64,000 nt of DNA. It comes from MGIIb-O2 sp964003245 (GTDB taxonomy: Archaea > Thermoplasmatota > Poseidoniia > Poseidoniales > Thalassarchaeaceae). Made by a program: the position numbers and the translations under genes. The first letter of the stretch is position 1; every line of letters begins with the position of its first letter. Under the pieces are notes generated by a model. The model was not told the DNA's origin. It did not search any database and saw only the letters and a program-made list of their open reading frames with translations. The stretch lies in contig CAXFIU010000001.1 of the NCBI GenBank assembly GCA_964003245.1, positions 1-64,000 on the forward strand, read 5' to 3'. Below are positions 45,983 to 53,544 of the stretch, one piece after another.

Positions 45983-47500
45983 CTAGTTCAACATATTAGC
46001 CAATAGTATTGGGAATAATACAATTAAAAGTATAATTATGCTACTGAAACCACTTACCCGATTAGCTATATTTTCAACTCTTAGAGGATTCATATTTCTC
46101 CCAAAGAATTTTATTACTGAGTGGGTTGAATCTCTAGTAATTTGTCCTCCATCAAAGGGCACCATGGGTATTAAGTTAGCAAAACCAAGTATGAAATTTA
46201 TCCATGCAAACCAGAATAAGAAATCAAAAATAGCTAACATTCCACTCGTTCCTATTAATGAAGCAATAAATCCATCTCCGGCTTCAATTAAATCTCTCTC
46301 TTCTAATGGCATAGAATGCCCCTCTAATCTTATCGGTTCACCCAATAGTTCTAATGGCTTGAATATGAAAATTACAGTTCTGAAAATAGGATTTAGATCT
46401 TCAGTAGATGATAACTCATATCCATCAACTGCACTGGTTCCAGAGGATATCCCACTCACTCCAAGAAAAGCATTTCCTTGCTCTATACCATTATCATTTA
46501 AGAAATCAATATAATCTTCCATACATTGTTCTTGACTATCACAATCATCCTCAAACCAAGTAGGAATTCCTTGTGAAACATAGTAATCAAGTTGATCGGT
46601 TAGTGTTACAGTAATTTCTCTTGTTTCTCTATCCCCCAAATCATTTTTTCTAGACATCACGGATAAATTCATTTCATCTCCTGCTGATTTAGAATTCATA
46701 ATTTCTGTGAATGAATCATAATCTGGCACATGTACTCCATCAAGATGAGTAATTATTTCATACGGTTCTAATCCTGCTTCCTCTGCGCCACTATCTACGA
46801 TAATTCCCTTCGCATGTAGTCCTGGCTCGGAAGCTACAAATCCCGAGGCTGTACATGATAGTAAGAGTATCACAATGTATGTTGAAACAATATTTATCGA
46901 CGGTGCAGCGGCATATATTCGTAACCTTTCTCTCCTAGGGGCCCTTGTCATTTCTTGAATCTCTGGTTCGAAAAATGCCCCCATTGGCAAAGGACCTAGT
47001 AGCAATAATCCAAAACTCTTTGCCCTCATTCCATGAACTCTTGCTTGTATTGCATGACCATATTCGTGAATAATTACAGCCATAATTAGTGCAATTACAG
47101 GCCACCAAAATGGAACAAAACTTGTCACACCAGGTATTAGCAACAGATCTTTTGCAGGAATCGCCTCCTCTGGGGGAGAAAAGGCACTTGCTACAGCTGA
47201 TAAGATTAGGAGAAGAATAACTCCAAACATTACGATAAAACATAACCATATGGAAAACTCTCCAAAACCTCTCCAAAATTTCCTATATTTTGAAATTCTT
47301 TCGAGTAAAATCTTTCCTTTTTTTGTTCTAATCATTAAAATGAAACCTAAGACTCTTGTTGCATCCCAATTATCTAGAGTCCCATCATTTTCTAGAATAA
47401 TCAATATCGAGTACCAAATTACCATAATTATAGCGCCCCATATTGGCAGCCCTAGAAGATAAAAAAAGTAGATTGAAATCATTGGTAAAAGATGATTCAT
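45983..47500 (-). CDS. Site-2 protease family membrane metalloprotease with PDZ domain
   Basis: 505-residue M50 peptidase. Zinc motif HEYGH is at residues 145-149 inside a membrane helix, and the third ligand is in 'NLIPMVPFDGGQI' near the C-terminus. A PDZ domain (about 235-300, 'GIIVDSGAEEAGLEPYEIITHLDG') and an outside region with Cys residues lie between. Such proteases cut membrane-bound regulators or leftover signal peptides. I start at ATG 47500, six bases after GGAGGGG, not the upstream ATG 47524. The 3' end lies six bases from the signal peptidase stop, so the two genes converge. Confidence 0.93.
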   Translation of the reverse strand: MNHLLPMISIYFFYLLGLPIWGAIIMVIWYSILIILENDGTLDNWDATRVLGFILMIRTKKGKILLERISKYRKFWRGFGEFSIWLCFIVMFGVILLLILSAVASAFSPPEEAIPAKDLLLIPGVTSFVPFWWPVIALIMAVIIHEYGHAIQARVHGMRAKSFGLLLLGPLPMGAFFEPEIQEMTRAPRRERLRIYAAAPSINIVSTYIVILLLSCTASGFVASEPGLHAKGIIVDSGAEEAGLEPYEIITHLDGVHVPDYDSFTEIMNSKSAGDEMNLSVMSRKNDLGDRETREITVTLTDQLDYYVSQGIPTWFEDDCDSQEQCMEDYIDFLNDNGIEQGNAFLGVSGISSGTSAVDGYELSSTEDLNPIFRTVIFIFKPLELLGEPIRLEGHSMPLEERDLIEAGDGFIASLIGTSGMLAIFDFLFWFAWINFILGFANLIPMVPFDGGQITRDSTHSVIKFFGRNMNPLRVENIANRVSGFSSIIILLIVLFPILLANMLN

Positions 47501-47605
47501 GGCCGACCCCTCCTCATCTTGCATAACACATGGCCATCGCTCCTATTCTTCAACTTGTGTTCTTTATTACAAAAATGACTTCAAAGATAAGCCTCTCCGG
47601 ATTGC

Positions 47606-47794
47606 ATGGTTCAACATGATTCAGAGGATATTAAGAGCAAAAAACGTCAGCTCGATATCATCAGAAGAGAAAGAGATAGCATCCAACGTTTGTTAAATCA
47701 GGCTAAATTAGGAAATCTAACTCGAGAAGTGAAAAATCTGACTCAAGAATTCGATAGACTTGATGCTGTTCTTTCAGAAGAAGATTCATATTGA
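47606..47794 (+). CDS. Small coiled-coil protein
   Basis: 62 residues, almost entirely charged and helical with a leucine/isoleucine heptad pattern ('DIIRRERDSIQRLLNQAKLG', 'EVKNLTQEFDRLDAVLSEED'). The composition is that of a coding sequence, and the start ATG 47606 is in a good position downstream of the divergent site-2 protease. Its last 52 bases overlap the 3' end of the Hjc-like gene on the opposite strand. No family is recognised, and the call depends on composition alone. Confidence 0.6.
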   Translation: MVQHDSEDIKSKKRQLDIIRRERDSIQRLLNQAKLGNLTREVKNLTQEFDRLDAVLSEEDSY

Positions 47795-48384
47795 ACCATT
47801 ATCGATTCTTTCATTGGGAAACTAATATTTTCTTCTGAAGTAGTTATTTGAATATTATTGGCATTTTCAGACTTAGAGATCAATGAAAGGAATTTGTGCA
47901 AAGGAAGTCCTTTGTCCCAATCCAAGTAAGGAGTTCCGTTCCTAGTCAAAGGCAACTCAGGCACTGTTCTAGAAAGTAATCTTAGTTTTCCTGTAAGTCC
48001 CTCAGTTCTCACCCTAAATATTCTCCAACTATCTCCTCTGACTCCTTTTAATCTGTAAGCATAGAATGGTTGTATTGAACATCTAATTCCAATTTCTTCT
48101 AGTGCCTTATATTGTAAAACAGTTCTACCAGAAAGGTATAACTTTGGCTTCTTTGAAGATTTTACTTCTATTGGAAAACACATATCGCCTCTTAATGCTA
48201 GAAGATCACCAGTACCTTCTGATCCACTTCCGGGTGCTCTTACAACTAGAAATGGACGTTGACAAATTTGCATAGCTTGAGCTCGTTCTATTTCATTACA
48301 AGATCTCGTAATCGCTCGAACTCCTTTTTCTTCACCTGCAAGTACTGAGCGCAACTCACGCTCGTATGCTCCTCCTATTCCCAT
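47743..48384 (-). CDS. hjc: Hjc-like Holliday junction resolvase
   Basis: 213 residues. The start 'MGIGGAYERELRSVLAGE' matches Hjc's 'G--YERELxxxL', and 'RAPGSGSEGTGDLLALRGD' with 'FPIEVKSSKKPKLYLSG' carries the nuclease metal site (Glu, Asp, Glu-x-Lys) and the 'Q--L' helix. Hjc cuts four-way junctions during recombination. The linker between the first helix and 'RAPGSG' is about 30 residues longer than in typical short Hjc, and about 75 residues follow the core. The C-terminal end overlaps the coiled-coil gene. Confidence 0.82.
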   Translation of the reverse strand: MGIGGAYERELRSVLAGEEKGVRAITRSCNEIERAQAMQICQRPFLVVRAPGSGSEGTGDLLALRGDMCFPIEVKSSKKPKLYLSGRTVLQYKALEEIGIRCSIQPFYAYRLKGVRGDSWRIFRVRTEGLTGKLRLLSRTVPELPLTRNGTPYLDWDKGLPLHKFLSLISKSENANNIQITTSEENISFPMKESIMVQYESSSERTASSLSNS

Positions 48385-48478
48385 GCTACTATCGTAATCT
48401 CAAGGTTATTGAGGACATCGCATGATTAATGCTATTTCCCTCAATTTTTTAGGTTTTTATTGATTGACATTCAGCAAA

Positions 48479-49120
48479 TTATTGGAATTTTCCTTTCCTA
48501 TATTCTCTTGTCCTATCAACACCCGGGAATTGATCTTCACTTTCACGATATACGGTTTTCATATTTTTTAGAAAACTCTGTTCATTTGTAACAATTAATA
48601 CCATATCTACACCAGGATCTTCTCCTTCATCCATCCAAGCTAATACAATCTCCATTGTCATTCTCGCTCCTTCTCTATGTGGATACGAGAAAACATCCAT
48701 ACCCAAAGGCGGTAGAACTAAAGTTTCGCGAGGTTTTAGATTTTCTACCTCTGCAAATAATGAATCATATGATTTTTTTAATAGCTCTCTTCTATATTGG
48801 TCTTGTGTAGGTCTCCTACAGTCTGGACCTACAACATGTACAAGATGTTCAGCTGGTAGATTGTAGGCAGATGTGGTGACGGCCTCTCCAACTCCACAAG
48901 GTTGCGAATTCGTCTTACGTTTTTCTTTTGCTATTTCAGTACAAGCGGCTCTTAATTCAGGTCCAGCTGCTAGTTGCATTACTTCATCTAATCCTTCTCT
49001 ACCTGCTAGTCTATTATTGGCCGGTAATACCATTATGTCTCCTTCCACTCTAGTGACATTGCCAAAGCATACTCTCACCTGTCCATATTTACATTCTCGG
49101 ACTATGATGACCTCTGCCAT
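48479..49120 (-). CDS. Macro-domain protein (ADP-ribose binding or hydrolysing)
   Basis: 213 residues when begun at ATG 49120; the upstream in-frame start at 49213 would run across the divergent promoter region. 'FGNVTRVEGDIMVLPANNRL' and 'CGVGEAVTTSAYNLPAEHLVHVVGPD' match the two ligand-binding stretches of macro domains (I-V-N-A-N type and GxAxxTxxYxL), and 'LVLPPLGMDVFSYPHREGA' the third. The usual 'NAAN' is 'PANN' here. It may remove ADP-ribose from proteins or act on OAADPr; substrate not predictable. It is divergent from the RAM gene. Confidence 0.82.
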   Translation of the reverse strand: MAEVIIVRECKYGQVRVCFGNVTRVEGDIMVLPANNRLAGREGLDEVMQLAAGPELRAACTEIAKEKRKTNSQPCGVGEAVTTSAYNLPAEHLVHVVGPDCRRPTQDQYRRELLKKSYDSLFAEVENLKPRETLVLPPLGMDVFSYPHREGARMTMEIVLAWMDEGEDPGVDMVLIVTNEQSFLKNMKTVYRESEDQFPGVDRTREYRKGKFQ

Positions 49121-49219
49121 ATTAATGATGAGGATAGGGCATCCAATATGTATGCTTCTTCTCATCATTCTGAATATCCAAGCGAACATTTGATGCGTGA
49201 CGACGTCTCCCAATGGAAT

Positions 49220-49453
49220 ATGTCAGTGGGTTACGTACTAGTAAATGTTGAACCAGGTTCAGAAGTAGATGTGTTTAATGCAGCATCATCATTATCTTTC
49301 GTTACTGATGCAAATCTTCTTTTTGGTGATCATGATTTAATAGTCAAATTAGAGGCAGAAAATATGGGAGATATAGCTAGGTTAGTTGTAGAGTCAATAC
49401 GCGCAATTCCAGGAGTTTTGAACACAAAAACACTTGCTTGCGCTGAAATGTAG
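49220..49453 (+). CDS. Stand-alone RAM (Lrp/AsnC ligand-binding) domain protein
   Basis: 77 residues from ATG 49220: 'GYVLVNVEPGSEVDVFNAAS', 'ANLLFGDHDLIVKLEAENMGD' and 'SIRAIPGVLNTKTLACAEM' give the beta-alpha-beta-beta-alpha-beta pattern of the RAM domain. There is no DNA-binding helix-turn-helix. Such lone domains may sense amino acids or modulate full-length Lrp proteins. ATG 49193 is another possible start. It is the first gene after a divergent intergenic region, and the stop is 117 bases before MC1. Confidence 0.85.
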   Translation: MSVGYVLVNVEPGSEVDVFNAASSLSFVTDANLLFGDHDLIVKLEAENMGDIARLVVESIRAIPGVLNTKTLACAEM

Positions 49454-49570
49454 ATGATTTTTTTACTAGTTGGTTTTTTCAGTTTTACCTCAATTGTGGC
49501 GCAGTATGGCGTTTTTTATACAATACCTTCATATCCTATTTTGACAGGCGAGGTGATGGAGGATTGCTTT

Positions 49571-49834
49571 ATGTCAGACAAAAAATACTTCGTACTGATG
49601 GAGAATGGAAAGGACACCACTCAGGTGTTCGTAAGCAAGCAGCCACGTGGAGCAGCCTTGAAGGCAGCTACTCGTGGTCATACCGATATCCAACTGCGTG
49701 AGCGCGGAACAAACCGTGTTCACAATTTTGAAGGTTGGACTGAGGTTGTTGCAAAGCCAGCTAATGGACCTGCTTGGCTACCAGACAAAATCAAGAAGGC
49801 CAATGTAAAGAAAAATGGAATTACTCGATTATGA
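49571..49834 (+). CDS. Archaeal chromosomal protein MC1
   Basis: 87-residue non-histone DNA-bending protein. The sequence 'KYFVLMENGKDTTQVFVSKQPRGAALKAATRG' in pieces and 'IQLRERGTNRVHNFEGWTEVV' is the MC1 family core, including the basic and aromatic residues that contact DNA. ATG 49571 follows GGAGG; upstream ATG-like codons lie in unlikely sequence. Base use differs from its neighbours: its six Arg codons are all CGN, where neighbours mainly use AGA/AGG, which suggests strong expression. It would be a main chromatin protein here. Confidence 0.94.
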   Translation: MSDKKYFVLMENGKDTTQVFVSKQPRGAALKAATRGHTDIQLRERGTNRVHNFEGWTEVVAKPANGPAWLPDKIKKANVKKNGITRL

Positions 49835-49860
49835 GTAATCTATTTTTTTCGGAATTACAA

Positions 49861-49891
49861 AACCCCTCTCCGGGTTTACTCGGAGAGGGTT
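49861..49891. terminator. GC-rich hairpin between convergent MC1 and sdhB
   Basis: Left arm AACCCCTCTCCG (49861-49872) pairs with right arm CGGAGAGGGTT (49881-49891), 11 pairs with one bulged C and an 8-base loop. It lies between the stops of two convergent genes and is far GC-richer than the surroundings. No strong T-run follows on the plus strand. A two-way terminator or 3'-end stabilising hairpin is likely. Confidence 0.6.
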
Positions 49892-49895
49892 AAAA

Positions 49896-50657
49896 TCATC
49901 TTAACCCTAACTTACGTCCAATAATTGCAATTGGATCGTAGTATTCTGTAACTACTCTCTCTTTGAGAGGTATTATTGCATTATCAGTGATATTAATACC
50001 TGCAGGGCATACTTCAGTACAACAGCGAGTAATATTACAGTAACCTATACCAAAATCATCTTTAATTTGAGGAATCCTATTTTCAACATCTAACGGATGC
50101 ATTTCCAATCCTGCTAAACGTACAAAGAATCTTGGCCCAGCGAACTCATCGAACTTTTGATGTTCTCGGAGTACATGACATGTGTTTACACATAACATAC
50201 ATTCAATACAACCTCTAAACTCTTGGATTCGATTAGCTTCGTTTTGATTAAATTCCCAATCTAATTCATCAGGACCATTTACAGGGACCATTTTCTTATT
50301 CATTTCATATGCCCATGATGTATCAGTAACCAAGTCTTTTGTTAATGGAAATGATTGCATTGGTTTCACAAGAACTGGTTCGCCATCTGGAGTTTCTTCC
50401 ATCACTTCTTCCATTCTTGTCATACACATAAGACGTGGTTTACCATTAACTTCTGCAGAACATGAACCACATTTACCTGCTTTACAATTCCATCTGCAAG
50501 ATAGATCTGGAGCATGCTCAGCTTGTATTCTATGAATTACATCAAGAACTACCATGCCTTCATCCATCTCAACAGTATAATCTACCATTTCTCCAAAGGG
50601 ATCACCATCTTCATCAGGTTCTCCTCTGAAAATCTTGAATGTCACATCTTCAGCCAT
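49896..50657 (-). CDS. sdhB: Succinate dehydrogenase iron-sulfur subunit
   Basis: 253-residue subunit that passes electrons from FAD to quinone. The 2Fe-2S site is 'CRWNCKAGKCGSCS' plus a later Cys in 'PRLMCMTR'. The 4Fe-4S site is 'CIECMLCVNTCHV' and the 3Fe-4S site 'CNITRCCTEVCPAGI'. The acidic N-terminus is typical of halo- and euryarchaeal forms. I use ATG 50657, preceded by GGAGTA; an upstream in-frame start at 50687 overlaps sdhA. It is last in sdhCAB. Confidence 0.95.
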   Translation of the reverse strand: MAEDVTFKIFRGEPDEDGDPFGEMVDYTVEMDEGMVVLDVIHRIQAEHAPDLSCRWNCKAGKCGSCSAEVNGKPRLMCMTRMEEVMEETPDGEPVLVKPMQSFPLTKDLVTDTSWAYEMNKKMVPVNGPDELDWEFNQNEANRIQEFRGCIECMLCVNTCHVLREHQKFDEFAGPRFFVRLAGLEMHPLDVENRIPQIKDDFGIGYCNITRCCTEVCPAGINITDNAIIPLKERVVTEYYDPIAIIGRKLGLR

Positions 50658-50658
50658 T

Positions 50659-52485
50659 TTACTCCTCCTCATGTAAGTCTTCAACATCTAGTAATTTCTT
50701 TAGTTCCTCGTCTATCGGTGGGTATCTTCGATGCTCAATTGTCATTTTATCTTTCTTAGTTATAACACTATTTATTTTGCCCCAATATTTGTAATCAGGC
50801 GTTGGAAAATCATCTCTAGTATGCCCTCCTCTCGATTCTTCCCTATGCAATGCGGCTAGTGTACACATTCTACTTACATCAATCATAGCATCAATTTCTA
50901 GTGCTTGATGCCAACCTGGATTATAAATTCGACTATTTCCTGTAGATGTGTTTTTACCACGTTTTTCTAAATCATCTAAATCTTTTAATGCCTCTTTTAA
51001 TAATTTTTCAGTTCTAATTATCCCTACTTTATACTGCATCATTTCTCTTAGATCTTCTACTACTTTCGCTGGATTCTCTCCATCCTTTCTATTTAATGGT
51101 GCTAATGTTTCTTCAATTGCATTTTTAATTTCAGAAGAATCTATAGGAAGAAAATCCTCAATATCTTTGGCTACCAATGCAGCGTTTTCTCCAGCAATTT
51201 TTCCAAATACAATAAGGTCTGAGAGTGAATTTCCTCCAAGTCTATTTGCGCCATGTAGTCCTGTAGCAGCTTCTCCGGCCGCAAACATCCTAGGGACCGT
51301 AGTTTCTTGTGTCTCCGGATGTACTTTTATTCCCCCCATCACATAGTGCGCTGTAGGTCCTACTTCCATTTTTTCAGTAGTAATATCAACTGCTGCTAAT
51401 TCCTTGAACTGATGATACATTCCTGGAAGTTTCTTTCGTACTTGATCAGGTTCTCTCCAAGAAATATCCAGATATGCGCCTCCATGAGCGCTTGCTCTGC
51501 CTGCATCTCTTTCGGAATTAATCGCTTTAGCAACAACATCTCTTGTCAATAATTCAGGCGGTCTACGAACAGTTGCTAACTTCCCTTCTACGATCTCAGA
51601 AACCCATTCTAAGGCTTCTTTTTCAGTATCGGCAAATTCATCCTTGTACATCTCGGGAACATAGTCGAACATGAATCTCTTTCCTTCAGAATTAGTCAGC
51701 ATACCACCCTCTCCTCGAACACCCTCAGTAACTAAAATTCCTTTTACTGACGGTGGCCAAATCATCCCTGTAGGGTGGAACTGAATGAACTCCATATCTC
51801 CCATTTCAGCACCAGCCCAATAGGCTAGCGCATAACCTTCTCCAGTGTACTCCCATGAACCGGAGCAAACAGCCCAACACCTTGTGGCACCTCCAGTTGC
51901 CATTACAATGGTTTTTGCTTTGAAAACATGTAATGACCCATCATTTCTATCATAGGCAAAACAACCAGATATTTTTCCATCTGTTTTGAACAGTTTACGG
52001 ACAGTAAATTCCATAAATATCTCCATACCCATATGAACTCCTTTCTCTTGCAGAGTTCTGATTAATTCCAAACCGGTTGCGTCTCCGATGTGTGCTAGCC
52101 TAGGATAGGTATGTCCACCAAAGTTTCTCTGATTTGTAAGTCCCTTCGGCGTTCTATCAAAAACCGCACCCCAAGTTTCCAATTCTCTAATTCTGTCCGG
52201 TGCTTGTTGAGCATGAATTTTTGCCATTCGCCAGTCATTTAGATATTTTCCACCTTTCATTGTATCTCGAAAATGAGTTTGCCAATTATCGCGAGGATCT
52301 TTGTTGCCTAATGCGGCTGCAGCGCCTCCTTCAGCCATTACTGTATGCGCCTTTCCTAGCATTGACTTACATATCATTGCGACACTAACGCCTGAATTAC
52401 TAGCCTCTATTGCGGCTCTCAAGCCTGCACCACCAGCTCCAATTATTACGACATCATGTTCATGAATAATGTAATCCTCACTCAT
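50659..52485 (-). CDS. sdhA: Succinate dehydrogenase flavoprotein subunit
   Basis: 608-residue FAD subunit that oxidises succinate to fumarate. N-terminal dinucleotide fold 'DVVIIGAGGAGLRAAIEA', FAD-linking region 'KAHTVMAEGGAAAALGNKD' with the His, 'HFRDTMKGGKYLND', 'IQFHPTGM' and 'GGAYLDISW', then 'PTAHYVMGGIKVH' and 'ANRLGGNSLSDLIVFG'. The substrate-binding His and Arg residues are in place. GGTGAT ends three bases before ATG 52485. Confidence 0.96.
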   Translation of the reverse strand: MSEDYIIHEHDVVIIGAGGAGLRAAIEASNSGVSVAMICKSMLGKAHTVMAEGGAAAALGNKDPRDNWQTHFRDTMKGGKYLNDWRMAKIHAQQAPDRIRELETWGAVFDRTPKGLTNQRNFGGHTYPRLAHIGDATGLELIRTLQEKGVHMGMEIFMEFTVRKLFKTDGKISGCFAYDRNDGSLHVFKAKTIVMATGGATRCWAVCSGSWEYTGEGYALAYWAGAEMGDMEFIQFHPTGMIWPPSVKGILVTEGVRGEGGMLTNSEGKRFMFDYVPEMYKDEFADTEKEALEWVSEIVEGKLATVRRPPELLTRDVVAKAINSERDAGRASAHGGAYLDISWREPDQVRKKLPGMYHQFKELAAVDITTEKMEVGPTAHYVMGGIKVHPETQETTVPRMFAAGEAATGLHGANRLGGNSLSDLIVFGKIAGENAALVAKDIEDFLPIDSSEIKNAIEETLAPLNRKDGENPAKVVEDLREMMQYKVGIIRTEKLLKEALKDLDDLEKRGKNTSTGNSRIYNPGWHQALEIDAMIDVSRMCTLAALHREESRGGHTRDDFPTPDYKYWGKINSVITKKDKMTIEHRRYPPIDEELKKLLDVEDLHEEE

Positions 52486-52494
52486 TATATCACC

Positions 52495-53286
52495 TCACAT
52501 TATAATCCAATAATGGTCCTCAATTCTACCTTCAGAGACAGCCCAAACAAATAAATCTCCAAGGAAAACCATAACCAAACTAGTCCAAAACCAGAATGCA
52601 TGCTCAATATTCAAATTACTAATTTTAATGTATAATTTGCCCATTATCCCTGAGATTCCGCCTCTCCATCGATTCATTCCTCCTCCAAAGAGATGTCTGA
52701 ATGCATGACAAGAGGCAACATACATGAATAGGAGAAATGATTCAGTCGCCAAAACTAAGGTTCCCACGGATATTCCAAATTCAGTTCCATGGTTAAACCA
52801 CATTGTATGATATACATCGTAAACTTTCATTGAAAGAATAATTATTGCTAGATACAACATATATCTATGGATATTATTTAGTACAAATAGTCCAGTCTCT
52901 CCTTTGTATCCCAGTCGATAATTAACTTCAGGCTTTGCAACAACACACGCTGTAGGATTCTGAAAAAATACTCTATGGTAGACTTTACGCATGTAGTAAC
53001 AAGTTCCTCTAAATCCAAATGGTATCCACAGAATTAGTAAGGCAGAATTCATCCAATTAGGCGTCTGTAAATGAAACAAATGTATCACATCTGGTGAAAA
53101 AATCGGTGAAGTTACTCTGTGATCATCATAGTGAATTGCTCCATCCCAAATTAAAACCCTTAATGATGTGTAAATCAAAGCCAGAGTTAATCCAAAACCC
53201 ATCCAAAATGGCTTAGTCCACCATTTATCAATTCTATCTGTTTTTCCAAACCCCTTTTTTAGGGGCAGTTTAATCGAATCAGACAA
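52495..53286 (-). CDS. sdhC: Succinate dehydrogenase membrane anchor (cytochrome b type)
   Basis: About 263 residues with five membrane helices. The loop 'GFRGTCYYMRKVYHRVFFQNPTACVVAKP' and 'NNIHRYMLYLAIIILSMKVYD' match the long single-gene anchor of bacterial and archaeal Sdh, with the heme-binding His residues. There is no separate sdhD in the window. Start choice: TTG 53307 is in frame, but TTG 53286, four bases after GGTGAG, fits the window's start rule better. The upstream palindrome lies just outside the coding region. Confidence 0.9.
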   Translation of the reverse strand: MSDSIKLPLKKGFGKTDRIDKWWTKPFWMGFGLTLALIYTSLRVLIWDGAIHYDDHRVTSPIFSPDVIHLFHLQTPNWMNSALLILWIPFGFRGTCYYMRKVYHRVFFQNPTACVVAKPEVNYRLGYKGETGLFVLNNIHRYMLYLAIIILSMKVYDVYHTMWFNHGTEFGISVGTLVLATESFLLFMYVASCHAFRHLFGGGMNRWRGGISGIMGKLYIKISNLNIEHAFWFWTSLVMVFLGDLFVWAVSEGRIEDHYWIIM

Positions 53287-53297
53287 AGAACTCACCA

Positions 53298-53315
53298 ACT
53301 GGTGCAAGCACCAGT
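53298..53315. promoter_or_regulatory. Perfect palindrome before the sdh operon
   Basis: ACTGGTGC (53298-53305) and GCACCAGT (53308-53315) form a perfect 8-bp inverted repeat with an AA spacer. It lies directly upstream of the GGTGAG ribosome-binding site and the proposed sdhC start (53286). It may be an operator for a dimeric repressor, or a hairpin in the messenger that affects translation. Confidence 0.5.
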
Positions 53316-53426
53316 ACTACTCGCGAACCAAAGAAGGGCAATAAGTGATTGCTTTTTCCCATGACTCAATCATTCCTCTCTAGCGGAATATTAATGTGGA
53401 CTTGGTTTTTCCAATGTTTTATTAAA

Positions 53427-53540
53427 ATGGACGATTTCAGCGACATCACTACATCAATTTGTCCTAATTGTGGTTATATGCCTGGAGCTTGGCTACCCAC
53501 ACTTCGTTGTCCTGAATGCGGAGAAATAATGTTCCCCTGA
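53427..53540 (+). CDS. 37-residue zinc-ribbon protein
   Basis: From ATG 53427 it encodes 'MDDFSDITTSICPNCGYMPG' and '...TLRCPECGEIMFP', two CPxCG knuckles that together make one zinc site. The frame continues upstream to TTG 53349 with unlike composition, so the short form is preferred. It lies between divergent sdhC and the convergent aldehyde dehydrogenase. Such CPxCG microproteins are common in archaea and mostly uncharacterised. Confidence 0.7.
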   Translation: MDDFSDITTSICPNCGYMPGAWLPTLRCPECGEIMFP

Positions 53541-53544
53541 AAAA

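Noticed and set aside
46038..46514. 158-residue plus-strand open frame inside the site-2 protease gene
   Set aside because: Antisense to the PDZ and third zinc-ligand region.
48873..49193. 106-residue plus-strand open frame over the macro-domain gene
   Set aside because: Antisense shadow of the macro domain.
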